Assembly (NCBI RefSeq): GCF_017834145.1
Contig: NZ_JAFIDA010000001.1
Coordinates: 744,001-808,000, forward strand
Source of the DNA: Leucobacter exalbidus
GTDB taxonomy: Bacteria; Actinomycetota; Actinomycetes; Actinomycetales; Microbacteriaceae
Reading direction: 5' to 3'
Length of the DNA stretch: 64,000 bases
In this document: positions 17,513 to 26,660 of the stretch, in pieces
How the letters are laid out: each line of letters opens with the position of its first letter
Numbering within the stretch: position 1 is the stretch's first letter
Program-made: the position numbers and the translations under genes
Notes under the pieces: generated by a model
What the model saw: the letters and a program-made list of their open reading frames with translations, nothing else
What the model was told of the DNA's origin: nothing
Databases searched by the model: none

Positions 17513-19317
17513 AGGGCGCAGCGCTCCCCGAGCACGGCTACGAACGTCCAAACAGTCTGATTCGGTTGAGCGACAAAGTCATCGTGCGTGTCTTCTCCGA
17601 GAACGGTTCCTCTCAGAAAGACTTTGATTTCCAAAGTTTTCAGATTGGTGAGGAACTCGAACTGGCTTTCGCTGAAGGCTTTGACCGAGCCACTGGACCT
17701 GGAGGAACCAGGCGCACGAACGAGTCGACCAAGAACCTCTACAGTGGGCTTCGTGCATTTGCCAAGCTACTCAACGCTGCGTCAAATCCCCCGCGCGCGC
17801 TCAGCGATCTACGTCCGGCGCACATAGCTGGCCTTAGATTGCAGGGCACCAAGAATAGCCAATCGATCGTGATGGCAATTCGGGTCGTTCTGCGTGGCAA
17901 TAGTTCACTCCCGACCCCATTCCGCGAGCTTCTCTTTGCACCCATGAAGTCCGCTGCGTACGTCGGCAAAGTTTCCGCCTACAGCGAGAGCGAGTTTCGG
18001 GCCATTCGGCGGTCGGCGCGTACCGAAATTCGCGCCGCCCTCAAACGAGTCCGAACCATGGAAGCTGAACTGGCTGCGTGGCAGCAGCATTCAGATGAGG
18101 TTGTAGATCCGGAAGTGGCACGGCGCGGAAACCTATTAGCCTTCATCGCTGCCAACGGGGATCTTCCACGGTATGAAAGCGGGCTTGTAAACCAATATGG
18201 TCCATACAAGAACTCTCCAAAAATATTCCGGTCGCTATTTCCCACGCTGTCCGAACTCGCTGCGATCGTGATTCTCATGCAGTGCCTGACAGGGCAGAAC
18301 GTGACAACGATTTGCGAGCTAACGACGGCCCACGCGCGAGCTGATGATCAGGAAGGCGAGGATGAAGTTCTTCTCATTCGCGCGCAGAAACGGCGCAGAG
18401 GGCGGCATGCTGCGGAAATGGATATCTCATTCACTTCGATGCCCGTCTGGCTGGATGAGGGCGGCAAGGATGACGATGACTTCGCCTCACCGTTTGGCTT
18501 GTTCAAGATCGCGGAAGAACTTTGTCACCGTGCACGCGCATTCGCTGGATCAGAAAGACTCCTATGTGCATATTCCAGCAAACGCCGCGAGACAACGTTC
18601 AATGGCCTTGGATTCCGAGGGATCAATCAAGTATCCGGTTCGATTTGGAACGGCTGGGTTCATGAGGACAAGCATTGCGACGGAATCGACACTATGCGGT
18701 TGCGCCGCACTTTCCTCGAACTTCACCAGCGCCCAGTGGCGCAGAAGTCCTCGACTCTCGCCGACACATATCTATCCAAGGATCCCGGTTCGCTACCTAC
18801 ATACCAAGCTGTCGTGGACGAGGCCTTATCGGACGAAGTAAATCGCATTCGTGCCACTAACACCATACGGACGCTGAGCGAGGATGAGGTGCGTGAAGCT
18901 GCGCAAGATCCTGAGGCACTCGCCGTACAGTTGGGGCTATCAGCCGGAAAACTCAAAGAGCTGCTCGATGGACGTTTAGACACGATCGCCGCGGCCTGTG
19001 TAGATCCTGATAACGGACCTTACGATCCAGCGGGACAAGCCTGTACTGCGTCTTTCCTGCTCTGCCTAGGCTGCCCCAACGCCCGCTCGGAACCACGACA
19101 CATCCCAGTCCAATCTCTTTTGAGCAAGCGAATCCGGGCCCGCAAACTCGAGATGCCGGCCGAACAATGGACCCAGCGATATCAGGTTGCTGATGAGCAG
19201 TTACAGGACCTGCTCCGCGAACAACGTGCTGACGTCGACGAAATGGCGCTTCAAACGAGTGATCACGACTTCCAGATGGTTGAAGCACTTCTCGAAGGAA
19301 GGTATGACATCCGATGA
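17509..19317 (+). CDS. Recombinase 2 of element (TnpB-like, degenerate)
   Basis: 602 aa; ATG 17509 overlaps the previous stop (ATGA). The length resembles Tn554 TnpB (about 630 aa). A recombinase-like core is seen at CLTGQNVTTICELTTAH, where the usual TGxRxxE Arg is Gln-Asn, and at DTMRLRRTFLELHQ, which has no HxxR. So the active site looks incomplete and the protein may be a structural partner. The C-terminus has ACTASFLLCLGCPNARSE, a Cys-rich motif seen in the third protein too (CVYNQTTALC). No independent function can be assigned. Confidence 0.75.
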   Translation: MKGAALPEHGYERPNSLIRLSDKVIVRVFSENGSSQKDFDFQSFQIGEELELAFAEGFDRATGPGGTRRTNESTKNLYSGLRAFAKLLNAASNPPRALSDLRPAHIAGLRLQGTKNSQSIVMAIRVVLRGNSSLPTPFRELLFAPMKSAAYVGKVSAYSESEFRAIRRSARTEIRAALKRVRTMEAELAAWQQHSDEVVDPEVARRGNLLAFIAANGDLPRYESGLVNQYGPYKNSPKIFRSLFPTLSELAAIVILMQCLTGQNVTTICELTTAHARADDQEGEDEVLLIRAQKRRRGRHAAEMDISFTSMPVWLDEGGKDDDDFASPFGLFKIAEELCHRARAFAGSERLLCAYSSKRRETTFNGLGFRGINQVSGSIWNGWVHEDKHCDGIDTMRLRRTFLELHQRPVAQKSSTLADTYLSKDPGSLPTYQAVVDEALSDEVNRIRATNTIRTLSEDEVREAAQDPEALAVQLGLSAGKLKELLDGRLDTIAAACVDPDNGPYDPAGQACTASFLLCLGCPNARSEPRHIPVQSLLSKRIRARKLEMPAEQWTQRYQVADEQLQDLLREQRADVDEMALQTSDHDFQMVEALLEGRYDIR

Positions 19318-21419
19318 ACACACAAGTTCTAATTACCGCCCAGCTTGAGGAAGATCCACCGGTACTCATGAATCGTCAGCTCCGACCTGATGACACGCGC
19401 CGAGGATCACTTTCACGATTCAGCGACGCTACATGGGACTTATCGCCGGGTGTATTCGAGGATCACAGCACGATGATTTCTTTGAACTTCGAGGTTTTCC
19501 CGGAACACTGGCGGCAAGACGTGAAGACTTACTTTTGGCATCTCATCAACGACGAGAAAATACGACCGCTGCCCGCTGGCCCTGTCGAAGCACTTCCGTC
19601 ATTGCGCACGATTGCCTTTGTACGCCCACACCTTCTTCGACTCATAACGTGGTTTGAGACTCAAGGAATCCGGAGCTTAGATAAAGCCACGCCTAAAATC
19701 CTGGACGCTTTGCTGGGCGATCTGAGCGAAACTGATCTCACCTATGCCCAGAAGCGACACATTCTTACGGAGACCCGGCGGCTCTGGGTCTACCGTGACG
19801 TGGTACCGGTGTCGATGCAATTGCCCGCAGCTGCGCCCTGGCATGATGAACGGGCCTATGACCTCTTAGGTCGTCCTCCTCAGAAACGTGAGAATCGGAC
19901 ACCGCGCATTTCCGATGGAACCCTGGCACCCCTCATGGGTTGGTCGATCCAGTTCGTCGAAAACTTTGCCGACGACATCGTTGGCAGCTACCATCAGTAC
20001 CTCGAACTGATAAAAAACGAATATAGACACAGACCTGTGGAGTCAGAGCAGTTGCAAGCTTCCGATCGGAAGCAACGCCTTCGAAGAACACTTGCTGCTT
20101 TAAAAAAGGCGGACGTTGGGCTTCCTGGGCGGGTTTTAGCGGACGGCACACGCGAGGTTCGATGGCAGCACCTGGGCCGTCTTGCGCGTGGCCCCGGACA
20201 TTCTTTTCCTAAATTTGATAGTAAAATGATCGCCCGTTCGGGTCTGCCGATCGACGACAATGCCTATCTGACCGTGCCCTGTTCGGCCATGCTAGATGGG
20301 GAGCTCTGGAGAGGGCGCTTCCTCGCTTGGGATGAGATCATTTCGTTGACAACACACCTTCAGACGGCATGCTTCGTCCTGCTCACCTACCTGTCGGGGA
20401 TGCGCCCTGGGGAAGCGTTGTCTCTCGAACAGGACTGCCTGATCTTGGACTCCAAGACCGGACTCTGGGCGGTCTCTGGAATTCAGTGGAAATCCGCAAA
20501 GAACACGAATGGCCAGAAAGCGGCAGAAGGGCAGCAGCGGTCCGTACCGTGGATCGTACACCCGCTAGCGGCAGAGGCAGTAAGAATACTCACAAAGCTG
20601 AGCTCAGGTCGACTTCTCTTCCCCAATTCATTGCGCCCGCGAGCAATACGTGGGTTAAATTCCCCCGACAACCTACGAGCTGGGACGGCACGAACCTCGT
20701 CGCAGATTGGCACAGATCTCGTCAGATTCATTGACTGGGTGAATGACTACTGCACATCTAACAATCGAAAAGACAGCATCCCCGCGGATCCACATGGTCG
20801 CGTCAGCCCGAGTCGATTCCGGAGAACCCTGGCCTGGCATATCGTCCGTCGCCCACGAGGCCTCGTGGCTGCAGCGATTCAATATGGACATGTCGCCACC
20901 TACGTCACACAGGGATATTCGGGAAGTTATGCCTCCGGCTTTCCTGATGAACTCGGCTTCGAACGGTGGCTCGAACGAATTGACAATGTTCAAGACGTAG
21001 AGGAATACCTCAACAATGGCGGACATCTAAGTGGGCCCGCGGCGACCGAACTCGAGCAGCGTACAAGGCTTGCTACCGCGAAGTTCTTGGGCCGCACCAT
21101 TCCCACCAGACGCCAAGCTAACGCGCTCCTCTCCGACCCCACGCTCCAAGTATTTAAGGGGGCAGGCATGCACTGCGTCTATAACCAAACAACAGCACTC
21201 TGCTCACGAAATGATCAAGGGCCAGCGCTCGGTGAGTGTCGAAGTGCCTGCTCGAACATCGCTAGAACAGACGGAGATATTAACGAGCTCAAGGAAATGG
21301 TCGCCGAATTGAACGACGATATCCTTGCGCCGCCGATCAGATACCAACGCGCTCAACTCGTCGCAAGCACGCTCACAAAAGCGATTCATGAACACGAAAG
21401 CAACCAAAACGATGACTGA
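19314..21419 (+). CDS. Tyrosine recombinase 3 of element
   Basis: 701 aa; ATG 19314 overlaps the previous TGA. The catalytic region includes Arg in YLSGMRPGEALSLEQDC, then SRFRRTLAWHIVRRPRG where HxxR has become RxxR-like, YGHVATYVTQGYSGSY supplying His and Tyr, and a C-terminal Cys cluster (MHCVYNQTTALCSRND and GECRSACSN) that may bind metal. It most resembles the large TnpB-class recombinases. Three such proteins in one operon also recall recombinase-in-trio elements, so classification between that group and Tn554 is open. Confidence 0.8.
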   Translation: MNTQVLITAQLEEDPPVLMNRQLRPDDTRRGSLSRFSDATWDLSPGVFEDHSTMISLNFEVFPEHWRQDVKTYFWHLINDEKIRPLPAGPVEALPSLRTIAFVRPHLLRLITWFETQGIRSLDKATPKILDALLGDLSETDLTYAQKRHILTETRRLWVYRDVVPVSMQLPAAAPWHDERAYDLLGRPPQKRENRTPRISDGTLAPLMGWSIQFVENFADDIVGSYHQYLELIKNEYRHRPVESEQLQASDRKQRLRRTLAALKKADVGLPGRVLADGTREVRWQHLGRLARGPGHSFPKFDSKMIARSGLPIDDNAYLTVPCSAMLDGELWRGRFLAWDEIISLTTHLQTACFVLLTYLSGMRPGEALSLEQDCLILDSKTGLWAVSGIQWKSAKNTNGQKAAEGQQRSVPWIVHPLAAEAVRILTKLSSGRLLFPNSLRPRAIRGLNSPDNLRAGTARTSSQIGTDLVRFIDWVNDYCTSNNRKDSIPADPHGRVSPSRFRRTLAWHIVRRPRGLVAAAIQYGHVATYVTQGYSGSYASGFPDELGFERWLERIDNVQDVEEYLNNGGHLSGPAATELEQRTRLATAKFLGRTIPTRRQANALLSDPTLQVFKGAGMHCVYNQTTALCSRNDQGPALGECRSACSNIARTDGDINELKEMVAELNDDILAPPIRYQRAQLVASTLTKAIHEHESNQNDD

Positions 21420-21810
21420 CAATGAGGCTGAACAAACCCGTACCTTGCTTCAGCAGGCAGCCGATGATCTTCTTGAAGGTCGCGTTGAAGGCCCGCTGAC
21501 CGGATTGCGACTCATCGAACTCGCGGGAGTCAAACGGCATCGGCTCACGCACGACAACCCTGACATTAATAAAGCGTTCCAAGAGCGTGCACGAATGTTG
21601 AATCGTACAAAACCGGAGGTCGACCAGCTCCGAACCCGGCTTACCGAGGAGATCGCACGGAACACTCGACTCAGCTCCGAACGAATGGAACTTGCAGAGC
21701 GAGTGAAGAACTACGCCGCTGCGCTGGCGCTCGTATTAGATGAACGCGATCAGCTACGCGAAGCTCTCAACGGCGAACAAAACTTGGTGACAATCCCGCG
21801 GTTTCGGTAG
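21412..21810 (+). CDS. TnpC/DUF6262-like small coiled-coil protein
   Basis: 132 aa from ATG 21412, which overlaps the end of recombinase 3. ATG 21388 is an alternative. An N-terminal helix-turn-helix-like part (LTGLRLIELAGVKRHRLTHD) is followed by a heptad-rich coil (NRTKPEVDQLRTRLTEEI). Tn554 TnpC is a small non-catalytic protein that affects transposition frequency and orientation; position, size and coil match, but sequence homology was not tested. Last gene of the recombination operon. Confidence 0.7.
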   Translation: MTDNEAEQTRTLLQQAADDLLEGRVEGPLTGLRLIELAGVKRHRLTHDNPDINKAFQERARMLNRTKPEVDQLRTRLTEEIARNTRLSSERMELAERVKNYAAALALVLDERDQLREALNGEQNLVTIPRFR

Positions 21811-21902
21811 TTCGTGACCTCTGCCGAGAAGTAGCGTTGTGCCCTCATTGCAGGATGGTGAGATCGCCGCTCACAAGGACCGCGCGTGTGCCCGCAAGAG
21901 TT

Positions 21903-22109
21903 AGACCCAAAGAGCCTGGCGAGGGGCCCATGAACAGCATGGCACCGATACTCCCAGACAATACGACCGGTCAGATCGAGATTCTTGCTCACCTTGGGGA
22001 GCTAGTTGCAGACGCGCTTGAGCCGATTCGAGCATCGATATTGAACTCGCCGACGATCATCCCAGCCATGCACCGCAGGAACTCGGCTGGCTACTATGAC
22101 TTGCATTAG
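21903..22109 (+). pseudogene. C-terminal remnant of the unknown gene at 35556
   Basis: Encodes KEPGEGPMNSMAPILPDN and then TGQIEILAHLGELVADALEP, ending with PTIIPAMHRRN. These match in order the C-terminal part of the protein at 35556-36227 (AEPGESTLNGMAPLLLGH; TGQIQILGSLGQIAVDAMEP; PTIHGLWHRKD). The N-terminal two-thirds are missing, so this is a truncated paralogue left behind the recombination genes. The region 21811-21902 holds nothing else I can name. Confidence 0.75.
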
Positions 22110-22199
22110 GCTGCCGAACGGTGTGCTGGGCCTAGATCTGCTCAGAAGCGCCTCCCCAAAAGGCGTGCAAGTGTTCATGGACTGCGGCAGACTTGAGGC

Positions 22200-22400
22200 A
22201 TGGATTACCACGAACTCGAGGGCCCCGACGGCGCAGCGATCCGCGTGCCTAAGGACGAGAGTCACCGAACATGTCCAGCGTGCGGTGGTGACTGTAAGCC
22301 TGAGCCGACCACGGTTTCTGGCATGGGTGTCCGCATCGCGTTCATTTGCCCCGAGCACGGGGTTCACAGCGTCATCGATCCCTTTGAAGAAAAGCGATGA
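22200..22400 (+). CDS. Cys-rich mini-protein, copy 1 (CPAC...FICPEHG)
   Basis: 66 aa. It has a TCPACGGDC pair of cysteines, an intervening basic/hydrophobic strand, then IAFICPEHGVHSVIDPFEE. The pattern CxxC ... C-x-x-H suggests one zinc ribbon. The copy at 37289 shares RTCxxCGxDC, GxRIAFICPxHG and DPFEE; a decayed copy lies at 40005. It follows a remnant of the same gene that precedes copy 2. The stop overlaps the next start (ATGA). Function unknown; metal binding is inferred from residue pattern only. Confidence 0.7.
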   Translation: MDYHELEGPDGAAIRVPKDESHRTCPACGGDCKPEPTTVSGMGVRIAFICPEHGVHSVIDPFEEKR

Positions 22401-22684
22401 TCGGCGAGCTGTTCTCAATGAACGCGACGAATTTCGGCCGTGCCGCTCAACGCGCTATGTATCTTCCCGTCGGTTCCCCGGTTATCACTGAGCTGGTCAC
22501 CATTTCGGGCGACACCTACACCGGTCTCGGCCTCAGGGTCACCGGTCCTGGCGGGTATAACCGAACGATTCCCATTGACGATGAGCGAGTGCAGGCGTGT
22601 ATCCACGGGAAACAGGAGCCGCAAGCATTCGTCGATGACCTAGAAGCGCAGCTCAGGCAGGCGGTGGAAGAAGCCGGCCCGTAG
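22397..22684 (+). CDS. Small hypothetical protein coupled to copy 1
   Basis: 95 aa, ATG 22397 overlapping the previous stop by 4 bases, so translationally coupled. No recognised domain. Its centre reads PVITELVTISGDTYTGLGLR with IPIDDERVQACIHGKQE, compact and soluble in appearance. I do not recognise the family. It lacks a counterpart beside copies 2 and 3 of the Cys-rich gene. Confidence 0.6.
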   Translation: MIGELFSMNATNFGRAAQRAMYLPVGSPVITELVTISGDTYTGLGLRVTGPGGYNRTIPIDDERVQACIHGKQEPQAFVDDLEAQLRQAVEEAGP

Positions 22685-22723
22685 GCGGCGACCCGGATCT
22701 GATGTCAGTGGTACCGTGCTGAC

Positions 22724-23209
22724 TCACTCCTGGCTGCGGCCATCAATGATCACCATTACGTCCGCCAGAGTATGGCCGTCAGTGAGCCACTGCACCGGGC
22801 TGAGACCACCCAGCATTTCGTCCGCGTCCGGCTCCGTCATGAGGTCGCGGACAGTGACTGGATGGTAGCTGCGTGGCAATGCGCGGACAATCTCCTGCAG
22901 CCCCGGCAGAAGACCCGACGTCGTGAATTGCCACGTCGGGAACCAGATCGCTTCACCTACCTCAGACGCAAAAGAGTACAGCGCGCCCTCCGACGCAGCA
23001 CGACGCACACTGGCGGGCTCGAGGTTGAGGAACACAGCGACGCGGTCGACATCCCACGATGCAGCCACGGCTTGCTGGTGAGCTGCTGCGCGATTTCTAG
23101 CAAGCTCGGCATCACCCTCTCGAAGCGCCTCATCCGAGAGATCAGCTTCTGTCAGGCCAGCATACTTGATGAGAAAGTCGTGGTCAGCGCGGTCGGCTTC
23201 GGTTGTCAT
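22724..23209 (-). CDS. Hypothetical protein with HTH-like and ParS/MbcA-like tail
   Basis: 161 aa from ATG 23209 (MTTEADRADHDFL). A GTG at 23242 would add 11 residues. The middle reads SWDVDRVAVFLNLEPASVRR, like a helix-turn-helix followed by a WFPTWQF beta segment; the end (VTVRDLMTEPDADEMLGG, then PVQWLTDGHTLADVM) recalls the toxin-antitoxin Xre/MbcA/ParS tail in which a protein selects rows by a 'P...WL..G' motif. No toxin gene is adjacent, so I do not call an antitoxin. Confidence 0.55.
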   Translation of the reverse strand: MTTEADRADHDFLIKYAGLTEADLSDEALREGDAELARNRAAAHQQAVAASWDVDRVAVFLNLEPASVRRAASEGALYSFASEVGEAIWFPTWQFTTSGLLPGLQEIVRALPRSYHPVTVRDLMTEPDADEMLGGLSPVQWLTDGHTLADVMVIIDGRSQE

Positions 23210-23431
23210 AATGACGACGCTACGCGTTGCCGGCGACGCCACACAAGGATGGTGTAGCTTGTTGCCAGGGCTTGGAGCGCCATCGAGAACTTGTTCCGTG
23301 GGTTCTGAGACTTGAATGTCTCATTGATGAGGTGTTGCGCAGTCCTCGCTTCACCGTAGTCACCCCAGCTACTTTGGTCACAAAGAACCCTCTACGCTTT
23401 CGCTGCTGTGTTAGCCGACACCATGATTGGA

Positions 23432-23740
23432 CTAACCAGTCGTGGTCCCTGCAATCTGTTGCAGGGCACGGACATGCGCATCGAACGCAACCCGTCCAGC
23501 AGAGGTAAGGGCCAACCAAGTAATGCGGCGTGCGTCATTTCGTCCGGCGAATGCGGCTTTGTTGGAGGAAACGTACCCGGCCGTGACCAAAGTCTTCAAG
23601 TGCTTGGAAAGCGTGGCATCCGAGATGTTCAGTGCGTCACGCAGAACAGCGAAATCAAGTTGTTCGACCGGACGCAGGAGCCCACAGATGCGCAATCGCA
23701 CGGGCGCGTGGATGATCTCATCAAACGCAACCTCATTCAC
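23432..23740 (-). CDS. Winged-helix transcriptional regulator (MarR/ArsR-like)
   Basis: 102 aa. A compact winged helix: APVRLRICGLLRPVEQLDF, LRDALNISDATLSKHLKTL as recognition helix, and the wing with NDARRITWLALTSAGR. This is the single-domain type usually paired with a small membrane protein, as here: its start lies 8 bp inside the upstream membrane-protein gene. It probably autoregulates the pair. Ligand unknown. Confidence 0.8.
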   Translation of the reverse strand: MNEVAFDEIIHAPVRLRICGLLRPVEQLDFAVLRDALNISDATLSKHLKTLVTAGYVSSNKAAFAGRNDARRITWLALTSAGRVAFDAHVRALQQIAGTTTG

Positions 23741-24200
23741 TACGCAACTTCTCCGTTGCTGATCGAAAAGCGACGCCAGCCAGCCACGTCGTCAACGCGA
23801 ACGCGATAAGGCTGGTTATTGAGACAGCCCAGTACGCGCCGAAAGACACGAGACCGAGAGAAAGACTGAACAGCGCGAGGCAGATGGCAATGATCGCGAC
23901 CGTTGCCCAACCGGCTCGGGCACCCATCGATCGGAAGCGGATCCCGGTCTCTAGCGTGATCAAGTACGAAACGACGAGCGTGACAACTATAGCCAGCCAA
24001 CTCGATGTGGGCGGTTCGTAGCTCTCGCCAGGACTTGCCGAGGCCGCGCCAGCAACCCACCACGCGCCCACCCCGCCGAAGGCGGCCAGCAGCGCCCAGG
24101 GCACGTTTACGTTCGCTGCAAGTTGTTCCCGGTCGGCCGATAGCGCGTTCAGGGCGTCCGTGGCTGCGTCTGGCGATGGCCCGCTAAAGTTGTTTTCCAT
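23733..24200 (-). CDS. Small membrane protein paired with regulator
   Basis: 155 aa from ATG 24200 (MENNFSGPSP); the frame is open to 24236. Four hydrophobic segments are visible: VPWALLAAFGGVGAWWVAG, SWLAIVVTLVVSYLIT, WATVAIIAICLALFSLSLGL and YWAVSITSLIAFALTTWLA. It overlaps the regulator gene by 8 bp, so the two are coupled. No transport motif. Function unknown. Confidence 0.65.
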   Translation of the reverse strand: MENNFSGPSPDAATDALNALSADREQLAANVNVPWALLAAFGGVGAWWVAGAASASPGESYEPPTSSWLAIVVTLVVSYLITLETGIRFRSMGARAGWATVAIIAICLALFSLSLGLVSFGAYWAVSITSLIAFALTTWLAGVAFRSATEKLRSE

Positions 24201-24371
24201 AACGGAAAGCATATTGTTCATTTTCCGAATTGGCAAGTAACTTTACGACCCACACCACCACGCACGCATTGTCCAGCCGACGCAGATCGCCACTTTTGCA
24301 CGCAGTCACGGCCAATCTCGAGACATCGGCGCTACGCGTTGCTGGCGGAACCAGACAATGCTGGCGTTGGT

Positions 24372-24618
24372 GCGCCACCGTTTATCACCCACAAGTGACC
24401 CGGGTTCCTGACAAGCGCGCCACCGGAGCTTGACCCTAAGTGGGTCAAGAAGCGCCACCATTTTTCACTGCCCCGAGCAACACAGGGAAAGGCTGAGCAT
24501 AATCCGCAGAAACATGCGGTTCTTGCAGCTCACGTAAACCAGGTTCAAGCCTCAAGCGCCACCGTTTATCACCGTGTTGTGTGGCAGCCCCGCTGTGGAG
24601 CGCCACCGATTATCACCG
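24372..24618 (+). repeat. Direct-repeat cluster, unit GCGCCACCGTTTATCACC
   Basis: Strong copies at 24372-24390, 24555-24574 and 24599-24618 (the last with GATTATC), plus partial copies at 24417-24425 and 24451-24468. A separate palindrome, CTTGACCC/GGGTCAAG, lies at 24429-24449. The surrounding 24201-24764 has no convincing gene. Such arrays resemble the multiple terminal repeats of IS21-family elements, but no transposase is present, so this may be a remnant or a regulator-binding array for the downstream two-component operon. Confidence 0.6.
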
Positions 24619-24764
24619 GGCAGATTGAAGACCCGTTCTCCAAATTTGGGCGGGCGCAAAGCGCTGGAGTTCCATGCCCTGGATGGGGACTGGCCTTATA
24701 TCACTCCTCTCTTTGGCGTCGCGGTAGCCAGCTGCGTTGGACACGTACCTTCTACGATGGATAC

Positions 24765-25934
24765 ATGAAGACAGGGAAAGCTACTACTGCCCGGAGAGGT
24801 GGCGAGGTGTTGTCTTCTGCCGTTCTGCGCCAGTCTGCCTGGTGGGTCCTGGGTCGGAACCTCGTGTTCGGGCTGGCGGTCATCGCGGGACTGTGGCTGA
24901 CTGTGCCCCCTCATGACGGAGACGCACGGTGGGTTCAGCTTGTGCTCGCCACTGCCGCGGTGGGAGGCGTGCTACTGAGCCGTAGCTGGCCAGTTCTCGC
25001 ATTGCTCGTCACTGCCGTGGCGACGGGAGTCGCATGGGTATTTGGGGTGACAGCTGATCCATTTGTGCTGACGGGCTTCACGGTTTTCGTGCTCGCCGAG
25101 CGACGAGGCTCTCGACGGTTCCCGTGGTGGATGCTTATTGCTGCTCTTCTTGTCCTGTTCTTGTCGATGGGACTCGGTGCGGAGGGTGTCGAAGATCGCT
25201 TCCGAGGAATGCTGCTGAGCACGGTGGTGCTTGCGGCGTCGTGGGTACTTGGGGTGCGAACCCGGCAGGCGCGGCGTGAATCGGCAGCTCGCTCGCGTGC
25301 GGAAGAGCGGCTGCGGATGTCTCGGGATGTGCATGATGTTCTCTCACATTCGCTGGGCACGATCGGTGTCCGTGCTGGTATCGCGGCGCACGTGTCGACT
25401 CTCGATAACGCGCAGCTGCGTGCCGTGTTACACGAGATAGCGGATGACGCCCGCACTTCACTCGCTGAGTTGAAGGACTTGCTACAGCAAGAACGCTCAA
25501 ACGACGAGGGTGTTTCAGCGACGCCCTCCTCATTGCCCTTGGTCGGAGCACTGGCTGACCTCGCACAAGCCGCGGAGCGCACAGGTATTCGCGCAATCGT
25601 GGAGGTGGACGGCGATCTGGATAGATTGCCCGCGGCCCTGCGGACGACCGTCCATCGGATCGCGCAGGAGGCGGTGACTAACGTCATCCGACATGCGGCA
25701 GCGTCGTCTGTTTCCATCGGTGTGCGCATCTCTGATGAGAGCGTCAAAGTCGAGGTTCGCGATGACGGGCAGGGTGCACCACAAGGCTTCCGCGAAGGGC
25801 ATGGTCTGACAGGGATGCGTGAGCGGGTCGGACTACGGGGCGGCACATTTCGTGCGACAACTTCTACGCCCGGCTTCATCGTCACGGCGACCATGCCTTG
25901 TCGGGTAGCAGCTGAGTCAGGCGGTGTCTCATAG
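24765..25934 (+). CDS. Sensor histidine kinase (NarL/DesK class)
   Basis: 389 aa from ATG 24765. Six hydrophobic segments (residues about 30-170) form a membrane sensor with no large outer domain. The dimerisation/phosphoacceptor motif is SRDVHDVLSHSLGTI with His, the N-box QEAVTNVIRHAAASS, and the G-boxes DDGQGAPQG and HGLTGMRERV. It should autophosphorylate and pass phosphate to the next gene's product, whose GTG overlaps its stop (TAGTG). With the following ABC genes it forms a sensing/export unit, commonly for cell-envelope antibiotics. The signal is unknown. Confidence 0.88.
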   Translation: MKTGKATTARRGGEVLSSAVLRQSAWWVLGRNLVFGLAVIAGLWLTVPPHDGDARWVQLVLATAAVGGVLLSRSWPVLALLVTAVATGVAWVFGVTADPFVLTGFTVFVLAERRGSRRFPWWMLIAALLVLFLSMGLGAEGVEDRFRGMLLSTVVLAASWVLGVRTRQARRESAARSRAEERLRMSRDVHDVLSHSLGTIGVRAGIAAHVSTLDNAQLRAVLHEIADDARTSLAELKDLLQQERSNDEGVSATPSSLPLVGALADLAQAAERTGIRAIVEVDGDLDRLPAALRTTVHRIAQEAVTNVIRHAAASSVSIGVRISDESVKVEVRDDGQGAPQGFREGHGLTGMRERVGLRGGTFRATTSTPGFIVTATMPCRVAAESGGVS

Positions 25935-26575
25935 TGTCGATCCGGGTGTTGATCGCTGATGACGACGCAACGATCCGTGCGTCGTTGAACCTGCTGGTGG
26001 ATAGCGAACCAGGAATGTCCGTGGTTGCGGAAGCGAATGACGGGCACGAAGCGCTACGCATGGCTGAGCTGCATCGTCCAGACGTGGTGCTGCTGGACGT
26101 GCAGATGCCCCGAATGACGGGGTTGGAGGCCACCCGCGTTTTGGCCGAGCGGCCTGGTGGTCCGCACGTGATCGTGTTGACCATGTTTGATTTGGACGAT
26201 TACGTGTATGAGGCGTTGCGGGCAGGTGCGTCAGGGTTTCTGCTGAAGAACAGCCCACCCCCGGAGGTGTTGCGAGCAATTCGCATCGCCGCTGAGGGGA
26301 ACGCGTTACTTGCGCCGGAGGTGACGAAACGGCTGATAAGTCGCTTTGCTCCGGCTCGACGAGACAAACGGGTGGACCTGCTCACTACCCGCGAACAGGA
26401 GACGCTGGTGCTGATCGGCAGAGGGCTGTCGAACGACGAGGTCTCTCAGGCGCTGTTTGTGACGCCAACGACCGTACGCACCTACGTCAGTCGTATTCTG
26501 ACCAAGCTCGGTGCTCGTGACCGCGCGCAACTGGTTGTCATCGCCTACGAGAATGGGCTGGTTGGCATCCCCTGA
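25934..26575 (+). CDS. LuxR/NarL-family response regulator
   Basis: 213 aa from GTG 25934, overlapping the kinase stop. Receiver domain: IADDDATIRAS supplies the acidic pocket, VVLLDVQMPRMTG the phosphorylated Asp, and LLKNSPPPE the conserved Lys. C-terminal helix-turn-helix: LTTREQETLVLIGRGLSNDE and TVRTYVSRILTKLGARD. It probably activates the ABC exporter genes starting 86 bp downstream. Confidence 0.92.
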   Translation: MSIRVLIADDDATIRASLNLLVDSEPGMSVVAEANDGHEALRMAELHRPDVVLLDVQMPRMTGLEATRVLAERPGGPHVIVLTMFDLDDYVYEALRAGASGFLLKNSPPPEVLRAIRIAAEGNALLAPEVTKRLISRFAPARRDKRVDLLTTREQETLVLIGRGLSNDEVSQALFVTPTTVRTYVSRILTKLGARDRAQLVVIAYENGLVGIP

Positions 26576-26660
26576 ATGCCGGTGGGTCCACTCCTTTGAT
26601 CTCCGGATTGTCAACGTCTGCAGACTGACACATCGGGGCTGACTTGGTTGACTCGAAGGC

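Noticed and set aside
22724-23209. Antitoxin of a toxin-antitoxin pair
   Set aside because: The tail resembles ParS/MbcA-type regions, but no adjacent toxin gene exists, so only a hypothetical is listed.
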